The notes under the pieces are model-generated. The model worked only from the letters and a program-made list of their open reading frames with translations. It was not told the DNA's origin and did no database searches. 64,000 nt of DNA, taken from contig MWBZ01000001.1 in the NCBI GenBank assembly GCA_002069765.1, positions 1-64,000 of the forward strand, read 5' to 3'. Positions 19,686-30,300 of the stretch are shown here, one piece after another. Every line of letters starts with the position of its first letter. Position 1 is the stretch's first letter. This stretch comes from a bacterium ADurb.Bin243. GTDB taxonomy: Bacteria; Muiribacteriota; UBA9980. A program made the position numbers and the translations under genes.

Positions 19686-20705
19686 ATGTCGATGTTCGCT
19701 ATAATGAAACAAACCGGCTCCGAGCAGCTTAAGTTCTGCGTGGAAAAAAACTCCAACTTTAAGGCTATAATAGCCATAAACAGCACCGCTTTAGGCCCCG
19801 CTCTCGGCGACATAACGTTCGTGCCGGACGCTTCCAGCTATAAAGAATCCGCCTCCTGCGCGTGCTTTCTGTCTCAAAAACTGACCAACGTGTACGCTTT
19901 TCTCGGCCTGCACTACGGCGGCGCTAAAATAATAGCGCAGGGCATGCCCGAAAAAGGCTACGAAGAAGTTTATTTCAGATCGCTCGCGAGGCACGTTAAC
20001 AAGCTCAACGGAAGGTTCATAATAAAATCTTCCTCGTACGTGAATAAGAGCATGCTCGATTACATAAAGGTAGAAACGCAAAATTTACTCGGCCAGAGCG
20101 TAATAATCAACGACGAAAAAATACTCCCGGTCATAAAAAAAATAGCCATGATAAGCACTCTTCGCGAGGTGTCCACTAAAATTTTCGGCAACCGCGAAAT
20201 AACAGGCCTTAAAATAGGTTTTTTCGGAAAACCCGCAGACTACGCTAAAATATCATGGCTTTTGAGCGACCTTCCCGATATAAAAGTGTTCAGCGACCCT
20301 TCGGTTTTAAGCGTGGAAGAAAATAACTTCGACATAGTGCTGATCTACGCCACATCTACCAACGCCGCCGGATTCATGGACCTTTTCAAAGCTAATTTCA
20401 AGGCCGCGGTCGGCGTTTGCGAAGAAGAAATAGACATGGAAGTTTACGAAGACGTAATGAACGCCAAAAATATTTTTTACGTCCCAGGCTATCTGGTCGA
20501 AAATCTCGAAGTCTATTATTTCAAGCGCGACCATATAAGCCAGATAACAGGCGGAGAAAAGCCGGATTTCGGGCCGTTCGAAATTTTCGTGCGCGAAAAG
20601 CTGGCCTGCCTGTTCGACGAATCCATCAAAAAGAAAGAAAAAATTACTCAGACGCTCAACGATTTCGCCGCAAAGCGAATCGAAATGCTGCAATTGTTAA
20701 AATAA
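19686..20705 (+). CDS. Leucine-dehydrogenase-family protein, degenerate (paralogue 2)
   Basis: The 339-residue product starts at ATG after AGGAG, 11 bp past buk. The N-terminal half is clearly LeuDH-like ([27 protein letters not shown]). The lysine of the GGxK loop is kept, but the position of K68 is Val (KLTNVYA) and the catalytic Asp region reads KSSSYV. The nucleotide-binding fold is eroded ([10 protein letters not shown], no GxGxxG). Unlike paralogue 1 it retains one lysine, so the two could complement each other in a heteromer; that is speculation. Activity as an amino-acid dehydrogenase is doubtful. Confidence 0.7.
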   Translation: MSMFAIMKQTGSEQLKFCVEKNSNFKAIIAINSTALGPALGDITFVPDASSYKESASCACFLSQKLTNVYAFLGLHYGGAKIIAQGMPEKGYEEVYFRSLARHVNKLNGRFIIKSSSYVNKSMLDYIKVETQNLLGQSVIINDEKILPVIKKIAMISTLREVSTKIFGNREITGLKIGFFGKPADYAKISWLLSDLPDIKVFSDPSVLSVEENNFDIVLIYATSTNAAGFMDLFKANFKAAVGVCEEEIDMEVYEDVMNAKNIFYVPGYLVENLEVYYFKRDHISQITGGEKPDFGPFEIFVREKLACLFDESIKKKEKITQTLNDFAAKRIEMLQLLK

Positions 20706-20746
20706 AAACTTATTCAATACATAAAAAAAATAGACGGGTGATTCAA

Positions 20747-21151
20747 ATGTCAGAAAAAATCAAGGTATTAATAGCCAAGCCGGGCCTCGACGGCCACGAC
20801 AGGGGCGCTAAAGTTGTAGCCAGGGCCTTCCGCGATGCCGGGTTCGAAGTGATTTACACCGGGCTGCGCCAGACCCCCGAACAGATCGTGAACGCCGCCA
20901 TAGAAGAAGACGTTGACGCGATAGGCGTGTCCATACTTTCGGGCGCGCACAACCATTGCTTTTCGGAAATAATGAACCTTTTAAAACATAACAGTATCGA
21001 CGATATAATGGTATTCGGCGGAGGCATAATCCCCGAAGACGACGTCGCATACTTAAAAAGCATAGGCGTGGCCGAAGTGTTCGGCCCCGGAACGCCCACC
21101 GACGACACCGTTAAATTCGTCAAAGCCAACGTTAGAAAGGGAAATGAATAA
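20747..21151 (+). CDS. icmB: B12-binding small subunit of acyl-CoA mutase
   Basis: The 134-residue chain is a stand-alone cobalamin-binding domain. [16 protein letters not shown] contains the DxHxxG motif whose His is the lower axial cobalt ligand, followed by SILSGAH and GGGIIP. ATG at 20747 is chosen because family members begin with [15 protein letters not shown]; the upstream open frame is only the shadow of the previous gene. The name icmB rather than mcmB follows the active-site residues of the large subunit at 22173. It abuts meaB directly. Confidence 0.88.
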   Translation: MSEKIKVLIAKPGLDGHDRGAKVVARAFRDAGFEVIYTGLRQTPEQIVNAAIEEDVDAIGVSILSGAHNHCFSEIMNLLKHNSIDDIMVFGGGIIPEDDVAYLKSIGVAEVFGPGTPTDDTVKFVKANVRKGNE

Positions 21152-22126
21152 ATGTCATTCGACGCCTCTCTTGTCGGGCGGTTTTTAAAGGGCGATAAAA
21201 GGGCCTGCGCCCGCATAATATCCATAATAGAAGACCGCAGGCGCGGTTACGAAGAATATATGGAAGCGCTCCAGCCGCACGTTGGCTCCGCATATATCGT
21301 CGGAATAACCGGGCCTCCGGGCGTCGGCAAGAGCACCCTCATAAACAGGCTCGCCGCCGAATATCTTCATGCCGGCTGCTCCACAGGCGTAATAGCCGTA
21401 GATCCGTCGTCGCCTTTCACCGGCGGAGCCGTTCTGGGCGACCGTATCAGGATAGGAGAAATAGCGCTCGACCCTAAGTTTTATTTCAGGTCGCTAAGCA
21501 GCCGCGGCAGCCTGGGCGGACTTTCAGAAGCAGCCGTGGACGTTATAAGGGTGATGGACGCCTTTAAAAAAGAGATAATACTCGTAGAAACTGTCGGAAC
21601 CGGCCAGAACGAAGTGGACGTCATGCGCGCCTGCGATACCACCGTGGTAGTCACGATGCCGGGCACCGGCGACGACATACAGGCGCAAAAAGCCGGAATA
21701 TTAGAAATCGGCAATATATTCGTGATAAATAAAGCCGACCGCGACGGCTGCGAAAGGACCCTGCGCGAACTGCAGTCCATGCTCATGATGAACCCGCTCA
21801 ACGACAAATACGAAACGCCGATTATATTAGCTAAATCTAATATAGGCGAGGGCATAGCGGAAATAAAAGCGGCCGTGGATAAGCACCGTATATATCTGGA
21901 AACCAGCGGATGGTTTTCGGTCAACCGCGCCGAAAGAAACGCGCGCGCGTTTAAAAATATAATGAACCTTAAAATAATAGACGAAATCAACCGCAGGTTA
22001 TCGCGGGCCGAAAATTACGAAGAAATAGAATCGCAGGTAAAAAACGGCGCGCTTAGCCCGCACAGGGCAAGCGTTCAATTGATGGAATATATCGAAAAAA
22101 AAATACTCCATCATTCGGCCGAATAA
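21152..22126 (+). CDS. meaB: MeaB/ArgK-family G3E GTPase, mutase chaperone
   Basis: It loads and protects B12-dependent acyl-CoA mutases by GTP-gated transfer of adenosylcobalamin. The 324-residue product has Walker A GPPGVGKST, SSPFTGGAVLGDRIR with the usual MeaB switch I, ETVGTGQNEVDV (switch II region) and NKAD for guanine specificity. Its ATG immediately follows the stop of icmB, and the mutase large subunit follows, so the three are expressed together. Confidence 0.93.
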   Translation: MSFDASLVGRFLKGDKRACARIISIIEDRRRGYEEYMEALQPHVGSAYIVGITGPPGVGKSTLINRLAAEYLHAGCSTGVIAVDPSSPFTGGAVLGDRIRIGEIALDPKFYFRSLSSRGSLGGLSEAAVDVIRVMDAFKKEIILVETVGTGQNEVDVMRACDTTVVVTMPGTGDDIQAQKAGILEIGNIFVINKADRDGCERTLRELQSMLMMNPLNDKYETPIILAKSNIGEGIAEIKAAVDKHRIYLETSGWFSVNRAERNARAFKNIMNLKIIDEINRRLSRAENYEEIESQVKNGALSPHRASVQLMEYIEKKILHHSAE

Positions 22127-22172
22127 ATTAAGGTTATATAAAAATATATAAAAGTATTAACGGGAGAATGCT

Positions 22173-23843
22173 ATGAATCTTGAAAAGATGAAAGAAAGCT
22201 TCAATAAATGGAAATCGGATTACAATAAAAAGAAGGACGCCTCTAAACTCCGGCAGAAGAAATTCATGTCGGTGTCGTCTTACGAGCCCGAACCGCTTTA
22301 TACTCCGCTGGATCTGGAAGGCTTCGATTATTTTGAAAAACTCGGCATTCCGGGCGATTACCCTTTCACGCGCGGCGTGCACAACACGCTGTACCGTGAA
22401 AAACTCTGGACCATGCGCCAGTTCGCCGGATTCGGCACCGCAAAGCAGTCCAACGAACGCTATAAATACCTTCTTAAAAACGGCCAGACGGGCCTTTCAG
22501 TGGCATTTCATCTTCCGACCCTGATGGGGCTGGATTCCGATAATCCCCTTTCGCGCGGCGAAATAGGAAAAGACGGCGTGGCCATAGACACGCTCGCCGA
22601 TATGGAAACTTTATTCGACGGCATCCCGCTGGACAGAGTTTCCACATCCATGACCATAAACGCGCCGGCGGCCATACTTCTGGCCATGTATATAGCCGTC
22701 GCGAAAAAGCAGGGGGTCGCCCCGGAAAAACTCAGCGGCACCATACAAAACGATATTTTAAAGGAATATATAGCCCAGAAGACGTTCATCTTCCCGCCGG
22801 AGCCTTCGATAAAGCTCATAGTGGACACGATCGAATACTGCTCCAAACACCTTCCGGCATGGAACACCATATCCATATCGGGCTACCACATAAGAGAAGC
22901 CGGCGCTACCGCCCTCCAGGAGCTCGCATTCACGCTCATAGACGGGCGCACTTATGTAGAAGCCGCCATAGCGCGCGGCCTCGACGTTAACGAATTCGCG
23001 CCGCGCCTTTCTTTCTTCTTCAACTCGCATAACGACTTTTTCGAAGAAGTGGCTAAATTCCGCGCCGCGCGCCGCATATGGGCAAAACTGATGAAGGAGA
23101 AATTCGGCGCTTCAAGCCAGCGCGCGCAATTGATGCGCTTTCACACCCAGACCGCCGGCTGCTCGCTAACGGCCAACCAGATAGAAAACAATATAGTGCG
23201 CGTAACCATACAGGCGCTCGCGGCCGTTATGGGCGGAACGCAGTCGCTGCACACTAATTCCATGGACGAAGCCCTTGCGCTCCCCACCGAAAAAGCCGTT
23301 AGAATAGCGCTGCGCACCCAGCAGATCATAGCTAACGAAAGCGGCGCGGCTAACGTTATAGACCCGCTCGGCGGCTCATATTACGTGGAAAAGCTTACCG
23401 ACGAAATGGAAAAAGGCGTAATGGATTACTTCGACCGCATAGACAGGATGGGCGGCGTTCTTTCCGCCATAGACAAAGGTTTCTTCCAGTCCGAAATATC
23501 CGACGCGGCCTTCAGGTACCAGCGTGAAATAGAAAAGAACGAGCGCATAGTGGTCGGCGTGAATTCTTACTGCGACGGCAACAACGAAAAAGGCGGCGGC
23601 GAAATACTGAAAATAGACGAAAAAATAGAGCGCGAACAAGTCGCGTCGCTTACCCAGCTCAAGAAAAAACGCGACAACGATAAGGTGAAATCGTCCCTCG
23701 AACGCCTTAAAAACGACGCTAAAAGCGGCGCCAACGTTATGTACGCGCTCATCGACTGCGTGGAGGCGTACGCCTCGCTCGGCGAAATGTGCGACGTGTT
23801 CCGCGAAGTTTACGGCGTTTACGAAGAACCGCCCATGTTTTAG
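22173..23843 (+). CDS. icmA: Isobutyryl-CoA mutase-type large (catalytic) subunit
   Basis: The 556-residue TIM-barrel subunit of a coenzyme-B12 acyl-CoA mutase lacks the B12 domain, which icmB supplies. In the family, Tyr89 and Arg207 (P. shermanii numbering) select methylmalonyl-CoA, while Phe and Gln at these positions mark isobutyryl-CoA mutase. Here they are Phe84 in MRQFAGFG and Gln202 in KEYIAQKTF, exactly 118 residues apart as in the family. The likely reaction is isobutyryl-CoA to n-butyryl-CoA, which fits the butyrate kinase and acyl-CoA dehydrogenase of the same operon. Automatic annotation would probably call it methylmalonyl-CoA mutase. The start follows GGGAG. Confidence 0.85.
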   Translation: MNLEKMKESFNKWKSDYNKKKDASKLRQKKFMSVSSYEPEPLYTPLDLEGFDYFEKLGIPGDYPFTRGVHNTLYREKLWTMRQFAGFGTAKQSNERYKYLLKNGQTGLSVAFHLPTLMGLDSDNPLSRGEIGKDGVAIDTLADMETLFDGIPLDRVSTSMTINAPAAILLAMYIAVAKKQGVAPEKLSGTIQNDILKEYIAQKTFIFPPEPSIKLIVDTIEYCSKHLPAWNTISISGYHIREAGATALQELAFTLIDGRTYVEAAIARGLDVNEFAPRLSFFFNSHNDFFEEVAKFRAARRIWAKLMKEKFGASSQRAQLMRFHTQTAGCSLTANQIENNIVRVTIQALAAVMGGTQSLHTNSMDEALALPTEKAVRIALRTQQIIANESGAANVIDPLGGSYYVEKLTDEMEKGVMDYFDRIDRMGGVLSAIDKGFFQSEISDAAFRYQREIEKNERIVVGVNSYCDGNNEKGGGEILKIDEKIEREQVASLTQLKKKRDNDKVKSSLERLKNDAKSGANVMYALIDCVEAYASLGEMCDVFREVYGVYEEPPMF

Positions 23844-23851
23844 GAATTTTT

Positions 23852-24385
23852 ATGAATATAGAAAAAGGCCTCATACAGGTATATACCGGTAACGGAAAAG
23901 GCAAAACCACGGCGGCTTTCGGCCTCGCGCTGCGCGCGCGCGGCCACGGCTTCGCAGTTAAAATAATACAGTTCATGAAATCAGAAAAGATGTTCAACAC
24001 TTACGGCGAGATCAAGTTTTTTAAAAACGATCCCGGCATCGAAATTTTACAGTTCGGCACGGACGGCTGGGTCGATTTTAAAAATCCGGCTCCAGAGGCC
24101 GTAGCCGCGGCCGAAAAGGCCGCCGAAAAAGCCGCCGACATATTAAAAAACGACAGCGTAGATGTCCTGATTCTCGACGAAATACTTTACGCCTATAAAT
24201 TCAACCTCATTAAAAAAGAGCATTTCGACGAAATATTCGACGCTAAAAAAGAAAACACCGAGCTCATACTTACCGGCCGCGACGCCCCGGATTTCGTAAT
24301 AGAAAAAGCCGACCTGGTAAGCGAAATAAAAGACGTAAAACATTATTTTCAATCGAGAAAAGCCATAACCGGCATCGAGTTTTAA
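23852..24385 (+). CDS. cobO: Cob(I)alamin adenosyltransferase (CobA/CobO/BtuR type)
   Basis: It transfers the 5'-deoxyadenosyl group of ATP to corrinoid cobalt, giving the cofactor the mutase needs. The 177-residue product starts at ATG 23852, eight nucleotides past the icmA stop. Visible features are the P-loop YTGNGKGKTTAAFGLALRA, VKIIQFMKS, DVLILDEI and ILTGRDAP, all typical of CobA/CobO. Its operon position supports dedicated cofactor supply. Confidence 0.93.
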   Translation: MNIEKGLIQVYTGNGKGKTTAAFGLALRARGHGFAVKIIQFMKSEKMFNTYGEIKFFKNDPGIEILQFGTDGWVDFKNPAPEAVAAAEKAAEKAADILKNDSVDVLILDEILYAYKFNLIKKEHFDEIFDAKKENTELILTGRDAPDFVIEKADLVSEIKDVKHYFQSRKAITGIEF

Positions 24386-24434
24386 TAAGAAACCGCGCGC
24401 CGGCAATAATAATCAAGAACGGATATTAACGAGT

Positions 24435-25397
24435 ATGACGGATAATACGACGAAAAACGCCGGAAACGGCCTTATAGATTGCGAAACCGCGCTGTGCGAG
24501 TCTATAAAATATTTAAACTCGCCCGAAGCGGAAAAAAGCGTCGCGCTCGACCCGTACTGGCCTAAATGGAACTCGCCATGGTGGCACATGACGCTGCTTC
24601 ATGAAATGGGCCTTACCGAAATGATACCTTACGGCATAATGGATATAATGATTAAAGCGGTCAATTCGCACTACCTTCATTATTTTCCGTTCACGGAAAA
24701 AGACGCGCCGGAAGGGACTTCTTTTTTAAACGTAATGTGCCACTGCGCGCTGGGGACCATATATAAAATCGCGTTCGCCCGCGGCGTCGACGCGGACGGC
24801 GAAATACCGTGGGCCCGCGAATGGTTTTTAAAGTACCAGCTTCCCGACGGCGGCCTCAACTGCGACGAGACGGTTTATACTAAGCCCGTCAAAAAAAGCT
24901 CGATGGTTTCTACCATGGCTCCGCTCGAAGCTATTTTATACTGCTCCAACCATAAATTCAGCCGCGAAGAGCTGGATTTTCTGGATAAAGGCGCCGAATA
25001 TCTTATAAGCCACAAGCTTTTCAAATCCACTTCCGGCAAAGTTATCGACGAAGGCTGGCTGAAACTCTGCTTTCCCAGGTTTTATAAATACGACGTTCTG
25101 AGGGGGCTTTCGTTTTTAGCCAGATGGGCGTCGGTCAGAAATAAAACTATCGACGCGCGTTCTATTGAAGAAAGCGTTTCGCACATTAAAACGCATCTCG
25201 CAAATAACGGCGAATTTATCGTTCCGCAGAGGCTTTCATACGCCGGATCCAATTCGTTTACGGTTTTCGAAGATAAAACTTTTAAAAAAGAAAAAGCTTC
25301 CTCTTTCGAACTGCTCGAAGCCGTGAGCTCCACTTCCAAAATATCGCCGTACCTGACCAACGAATGGAACGAAGCCAAAAGGCTTTTAAATTTATAA
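24435..25397 (+). CDS. Uncharacterised alpha/alpha-toroid (prenyltransferase-like) protein
   Basis: The 320-residue product has no signal peptide. It is helix-rich, with WPKWNSPWWHMTLLHEMG and a QLPDGGLNCDE motif like the QxxxGG-type repeats of terpene-cyclase/prenyltransferase toroids. No catalytic DxDD or zinc site is obvious. It follows cobO in the operon by 49 bp. Function is not recognised; a role linked to B12 or acyl-CoA metabolism would be inferred from position only. Confidence 0.65.
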   Translation: MTDNTTKNAGNGLIDCETALCESIKYLNSPEAEKSVALDPYWPKWNSPWWHMTLLHEMGLTEMIPYGIMDIMIKAVNSHYLHYFPFTEKDAPEGTSFLNVMCHCALGTIYKIAFARGVDADGEIPWAREWFLKYQLPDGGLNCDETVYTKPVKKSSMVSTMAPLEAILYCSNHKFSREELDFLDKGAEYLISHKLFKSTSGKVIDEGWLKLCFPRFYKYDVLRGLSFLARWASVRNKTIDARSIEESVSHIKTHLANNGEFIVPQRLSYAGSNSFTVFEDKTFKKEKASSFELLEAVSSTSKISPYLTNEWNEAKRLLNL

Positions 25398-25415
25398 AAT
25401 CAAAAGGTTTTAAAT

Positions 25416-26240
25416 ATGACGTTTATCAATATAAGCAAAATTGAATGCTTTTTTATACTGGTTTTATCGCTTGTCATAATTTACGCTTGCGGCGCCGGGC
25501 CGGAGGCGGCATATGCGTTCAGCCATGGCGGAGCTAAAAATAACCGCGCCGAATCCGGCGAAATTGAAACGGAAGAAGATGCGCCTTCCCGCCCGTCCAT
25601 CGGGTTCGAAACGGATTACATTTCAAAATACGTATGGTACGGCATTCCGCTCAGCGACGGGGCCGTGGCCCAATCCAGCCTGTGGCTCGAAAACCGCGGC
25701 TATACTTATATGATTTACGGCAATTTCGACCTCACGAAGCGGGTATTCGACCAGTATAATCTTTACATTTCAAAATCAATTCAGGCGGGCCCTGTAGAAG
25801 CCGAATTCGCCCTCCAATCTTATCATTTTCCAGAAGACGAAGAAGCGCTTTCGACGCGCGAATTTATTTTAACGCTGACGAAGCCGTTTAAAAATTTTGA
25901 TTTATATGTAAGCCAGGCGTGGGATATTCAAACTTATAAAGGCTATTACATAGCCGATTTCGGCATTTCGCTCGAACGCGAAACGCCGCGCGGCGGAGTT
26001 TTTAAATCATCGCTCTATGTAGAATTCTGCTCGAGAATATTCAACGAATTAAATTTCGAGCTGTCAAAACCCGGTTTCGATATGATAGGGTCTGAAATTT
26101 CTTACACGCATACCAGAAAAGACGGCGTGTATATAAAGCCGCATGCCGAATATTATACGGCAATCGATAAGGATTTAAAAGAAATAGTCGAAAAACCGGA
26201 CACCTTCAGTTATGGAATCACTGTCGGAAAAACGTTTTAA
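25416..26240 (+). CDS. Exported beta-barrel-like outer membrane protein
   Basis: The 274-residue product has an N-terminal hydrophobic signal, an acidic linker, then alternating beta-strand pattern with aromatic girdles (GFETDYISKYVWYGIPL, YTYMIYGNFDLTKRV, FKNFDLYVSQAW) and ends in Phe (ITVGKTF), as outer-membrane barrels often do. It begins 18 bp after the toroid-protein gene and converges on the RNase D-like gene with only 6 bp between stops. The substrate is unknown. Confidence 0.65.
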   Translation: MTFINISKIECFFILVLSLVIIYACGAGPEAAYAFSHGGAKNNRAESGEIETEEDAPSRPSIGFETDYISKYVWYGIPLSDGAVAQSSLWLENRGYTYMIYGNFDLTKRVFDQYNLYISKSIQAGPVEAEFALQSYHFPEDEEALSTREFILTLTKPFKNFDLYVSQAWDIQTYKGYYIADFGISLERETPRGGVFKSSLYVEFCSRIFNELNFELSKPGFDMIGSEISYTHTRKDGVYIKPHAEYYTAIDKDLKEIVEKPDTFSYGITVGKTF

Positions 26241-26246
26241 CGCTTC

Positions 26247-27107
26247 TTAATCCCCGCCCGATATAGCTTTCTGCATTTCATCTATGATTTGAGATTTAAT
26301 ATTATCGTGAATCACTCTGGCGAATTTAACTTCGCTTATCTTAATATTTTTTTCCGCGAGCTTGAATAATAAATCGTTAGCCAGCACCAGATTCGGCGGC
26401 AGGTTCATCTTCTGGGCATATCTTTCCCTTATGGCGAGCAGCTTTTCAAAAATCATTTTTGCGCTTTTTTGAAGCGAATCGAAAGTTTTCGTTCTTAATA
26501 ATTTTGGCTTCGAATTATATATATGCGCTTTATTCTGTACCTGAAGGTTTTTTGAAATAAATTTTTCAAAAAGCCCTTTTGCTATAATATCAGACATGAG
26601 CTTATCTTTAAGCTTGAACAGATTGATAACGTCGAACAGGGCGTATTCGACCGCTTCCAGGCTCAAAGGCCTGCGGCTCCAGTTGTACATCTGAAATTTC
26701 TTTTTAGATTTACCCAGGTCTATGTCCAGCGCCGTTTTTAAAACCGACGAAAGGTCCCTTTTTTCGTAATCCAGTAACAAAACCGCCGCCTGAAGGTCCA
26801 GGACGGTTTTTAAATCCACGCCGCAATTTTTATATAAAAACGCGCGGTCGCCGGCCGCGTCGAACATGATTTTCATTATCGAACGGTTTTCGATAAGCTC
26901 TTTTATATGGTGGATCGGCATTTTAAAAGGATCTATTATAACTGCGGTTTCCCCGTCGTATATCTGGATAAGGCATAATTTTTCGCCGTATTGATGAAGG
27001 TTGGATTCGCCTTCGATGTCCAGCGCAATAATTTCACAGCCTTTTTCGGCAAGTTCTTTTGAGTACAGGCACATTTTTTCTTCGGTATCGATAAACTTGT
27101 GATTCAC
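26247..27107 (-). CDS. RNase D-like DEDD 3'-5' exonuclease
   Basis: The 286-residue product carries the DEDD exonuclease core: ALDIEGESN (motif I, Asp and Glu), FDAAGDRAFLY (motif II) and AVEYALFDVINLFKL (motif III Tyr and Asp), plus LDIDLGKSKK and WSRRPLS as in RNase D. The C-terminal 80 residues are helical, possibly a divergent HRDC region. It is probably involved in tRNA or other structured RNA 3' trimming, by family knowledge. Confidence 0.85.
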   Translation of the reverse strand: MNHKFIDTEEKMCLYSKELAEKGCEIIALDIEGESNLHQYGEKLCLIQIYDGETAVIIDPFKMPIHHIKELIENRSIMKIMFDAAGDRAFLYKNCGVDLKTVLDLQAAVLLLDYEKRDLSSVLKTALDIDLGKSKKKFQMYNWSRRPLSLEAVEYALFDVINLFKLKDKLMSDIIAKGLFEKFISKNLQVQNKAHIYNSKPKLLRTKTFDSLQKSAKMIFEKLLAIRERYAQKMNLPPNLVLANDLLFKLAEKNIKISEVKFARVIHDNIKSQIIDEMQKAISGGD

Positions 27108-27303
27108 TGAAGCCTTCTTTCTTATATCTAATAATTTTTCGTTTTTATATTGAAATATATTATATCATACAACGGCGGAATTTTTAAATTAACTTATAAA
27201 TAATTTTGCCGATAAATTTATATGACTTAGCTTATAAACTTTAATATTTTTTTTATTCAGGTTATAACGACTCAAATAAAATGTTTTAAGGACGTGAGAT
27301 TTA

Positions 27304-30300
27304 ATGAGACTTAACACGGGGGATCGAAGAATATTATATTTCATATTTATAATAACGGCGGCCGTATTTTTTACCGGCGCGAGCGCGGCGGAAGCGTCAG
27401 GCCTGCCTTCGCAGATGCCGCCTTTCGTCGGCCCGGCGAATAACACATATTTCAATTCGACCACGGCCGTTCAGCTGCAGTGGCAGGTGCCGACCGATCC
27501 CGAACAGGACACGGTCGAAATGAAGGTCGTATTTTTTAAATCCGACCCCCAGCCGGCGTCGCTGCCGCCTACAACCTCGGGCGCAAGCTCAGAAGTTGCC
27601 GCATTAAAGCCCATGTTTTCGCTTCCGACTCCCGTAGATACCAATCCCGCCGGCCCGACGCCTCCCGGCACCGCCATGAGTTTTCAGGTTTTAAACGGCT
27701 TCAACGCGGTAAATTTCACCGAAGGCAAATGGTGGTGGGACGTTTACGCATGGGATGGAACAGGATACAGCTCCCCGCAGCGCCAGCCCAGATCGTTCAT
27801 ACTCGATTTCACGAGCCCCGTAGTCTCAAATCTGGCGCTTTCAAATCCCGTATTCTCGCCGGCGTCGCCCGACGTAAACAAGCAGACTACAACGCTTTCA
27901 TATACTTTATCAGAAACATCCTTCGTTACGATAGAAGTTTTAAACAGCTCGAACGTAGTTATAAGAACGCTCGAATCAGGCGTTAACCACGTCGTTCCTC
28001 CTTCTGCGCTGAGCGCGACATGGGACGGCGCCGGCGCTACGGCCGACGGAGTGTACACAATAAGAGTCAGAGCGAGAGACCTCGCCGGCAACGACTCAGT
28101 GGACGCTTCCGTAAACGTGACTATAAGCTCTAATATTCCTGCTATCACTTTCGGGGTTCCGGCCCTTACCAATAATCCTTTCTCGCCGCTTCCCGCGTCG
28201 CCCACGGTAAAAGATACCACCACGGTTTCTTATACGGTCAACGACACGGCCGACGTAAGAATAGTTATTTATCCGCAGGGCGCTCCCAACGCTATCACGA
28301 AAGTTTTACTGCCTAAAACTAAAAAGAACAGCGGCAATTATACCCAGATATGGGACGGCACCGACGACGCTTCGGGATTGAGCGTCAACGACGGCGTTTA
28401 TACGCTTTCAATAACTTCCACCAACGAAGTCGGGTTCGCATCTACCATTACCCATAACGTTACCGTAGATAAAACGGTCACCGATATTTCCCCGTTCGGC
28501 GCCGCGCCGACTCCGTTTTCTCCTAACGTAAGCCCCACCACTATTTCATTTTCGTTAAGCGAAGACGCTACGGTGGAAATTATAATAAAAGACCAGGCCA
28601 GGGTGCTCACTAAAAGAAATTTAAGGCCCGCGACTTATATGCTTCAGAAAATCGCGCCCCAGACATACCAGGAGCCATGGGACGGACGCGACAGCGGCGG
28701 CCAGCTGGTAGCCGACGGAATATACGCCTACGAAATCATAACCGAAGACCTCGCTGGAAATAAAAACACCAACGTTGGAAATGTAAGGGTAGATAAGACC
28801 GGTCCGGTAGTAGGGCCTTATTCCGTAACGCCTAAAGCCATATCGCCTAGCTCGAGCCCCGGCATAACCGACCAGGCCACTATTTCATATAACATATCCA
28901 AGGAAGGCACCGTAGAAATCAGGATAATATCCACCACAGGGCCGCTGGTAAGGCAGTTCGGGCCGTATTTAAAGACGCTAGGCAGCCACACCGAAACATG
29001 GGACGGCAACGACTCAACCGGCAACGTAGTAGGAGAAGGCGATTACAGAATCGAAATTTACCTCACCGACAGCGCAGGAAATATAGGAAGCCCCAATCCG
29101 GCGACGCTCACCGTGGCGGTAGATAACACGCCGCCCGCGATAACCGGATTATTGACCGTGCCTCCGTTTTTTTCGCCTCAGAATTCAAATGTAAACTATA
29201 AAACGACCATGCTGAAATATAATCTTTCAGAATCGGCCGAAGTAACGATTAAAGTTTTAGACAGCCTCAATAACCAGGTTAGAACATTAATCACGAACGT
29301 GCCTCAGAGCCCCGGGCTCAAAAACACTACATGGGACGGTAAAGACGATACCGGCACGTACGTGGCCGACGGAACATACACGTTCGAAATAACCGGCACC
29401 GACGCGGCTTTAAATTCCACCACGGTAACTACCACCGTACAGGTAGATAATACCGGCCCCGTAATAAATATCATCAGCGCCACGCCCACTCCGTTCGCTC
29501 CCGATTCGATAGACCCGGCGCTGAGGGCAGTTGACGTAAAATATATCTTAAACGACGCGCGCGTTTCATGCACCACCGAAGTTACGGTAAAAACAAGAAT
29601 AGGCGCCATAGTAAAAAGCCTGGGCGCCGGCATGGTGCTTCCCACGGGCGTATTGCAAACCGCTAAATGGGACGGCAAAAATACTCTCGGCCAGATCGTA
29701 GAAGACGGCACCTACGGCGTTTATATATTCGCCGTCGACCAGGCGGGAAATCCGTCGGTGGAAACTTCGATAGAAGTTTATATAATGAACCGCGGCCCGA
29801 GCATAACGACCGTAAAATACAGGGATAACCGTGATACCATAGACACCAACGACTCAATAGAAATAACCTTCGACGTGCCGGTCGACGACAGCGCGTTTAT
29901 AGTCGGCGGCATCCCCGTTGACGTAAGCACGGTCTTTCAGATTATCGGCAGCGGCACTTTCGGAACCGGCGCGCGCATAGACACAGGCGCGGCGATCAAC
30001 GATAACATAATCGAAATAAAACTCGGCAACGGCTATACCAAAATAGTCGAAAACGGCGACACTTTAATGATTAATTCCGGTTCCGACAGAGTGAGAAGCT
30101 TTCCCGCTAAAGTCGTAACCAAAGACAACATACCGCATCTCATACTCGACGGCTCGCCGCCGTACCTTCTTTCGTCCACTTATTTCGATATAGGCAACGA
30201 CGGCCTCAACCGCGGCGACCAGATAGTTTTAAAATTCAACGAAGGCGTAACCGTGGCCCAAAACAGCCCGGCTTCCGTAAAACTGCTCCACAGCGGCCGC

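Noticed and set aside
20417-20746. N-terminal extension of the B12-binding subunit
   Set aside because: The upstream frame is arginine-rich shadow of the preceding LeuDH-like gene; the family start is at 20747.
22173-23843. Annotation as methylmalonyl-CoA mutase
   Set aside because: The two substrate-selecting residues are Phe and Gln, not Tyr and Arg, and no methylmalonyl-CoA epimerase or carboxyltransferase gene is nearby.
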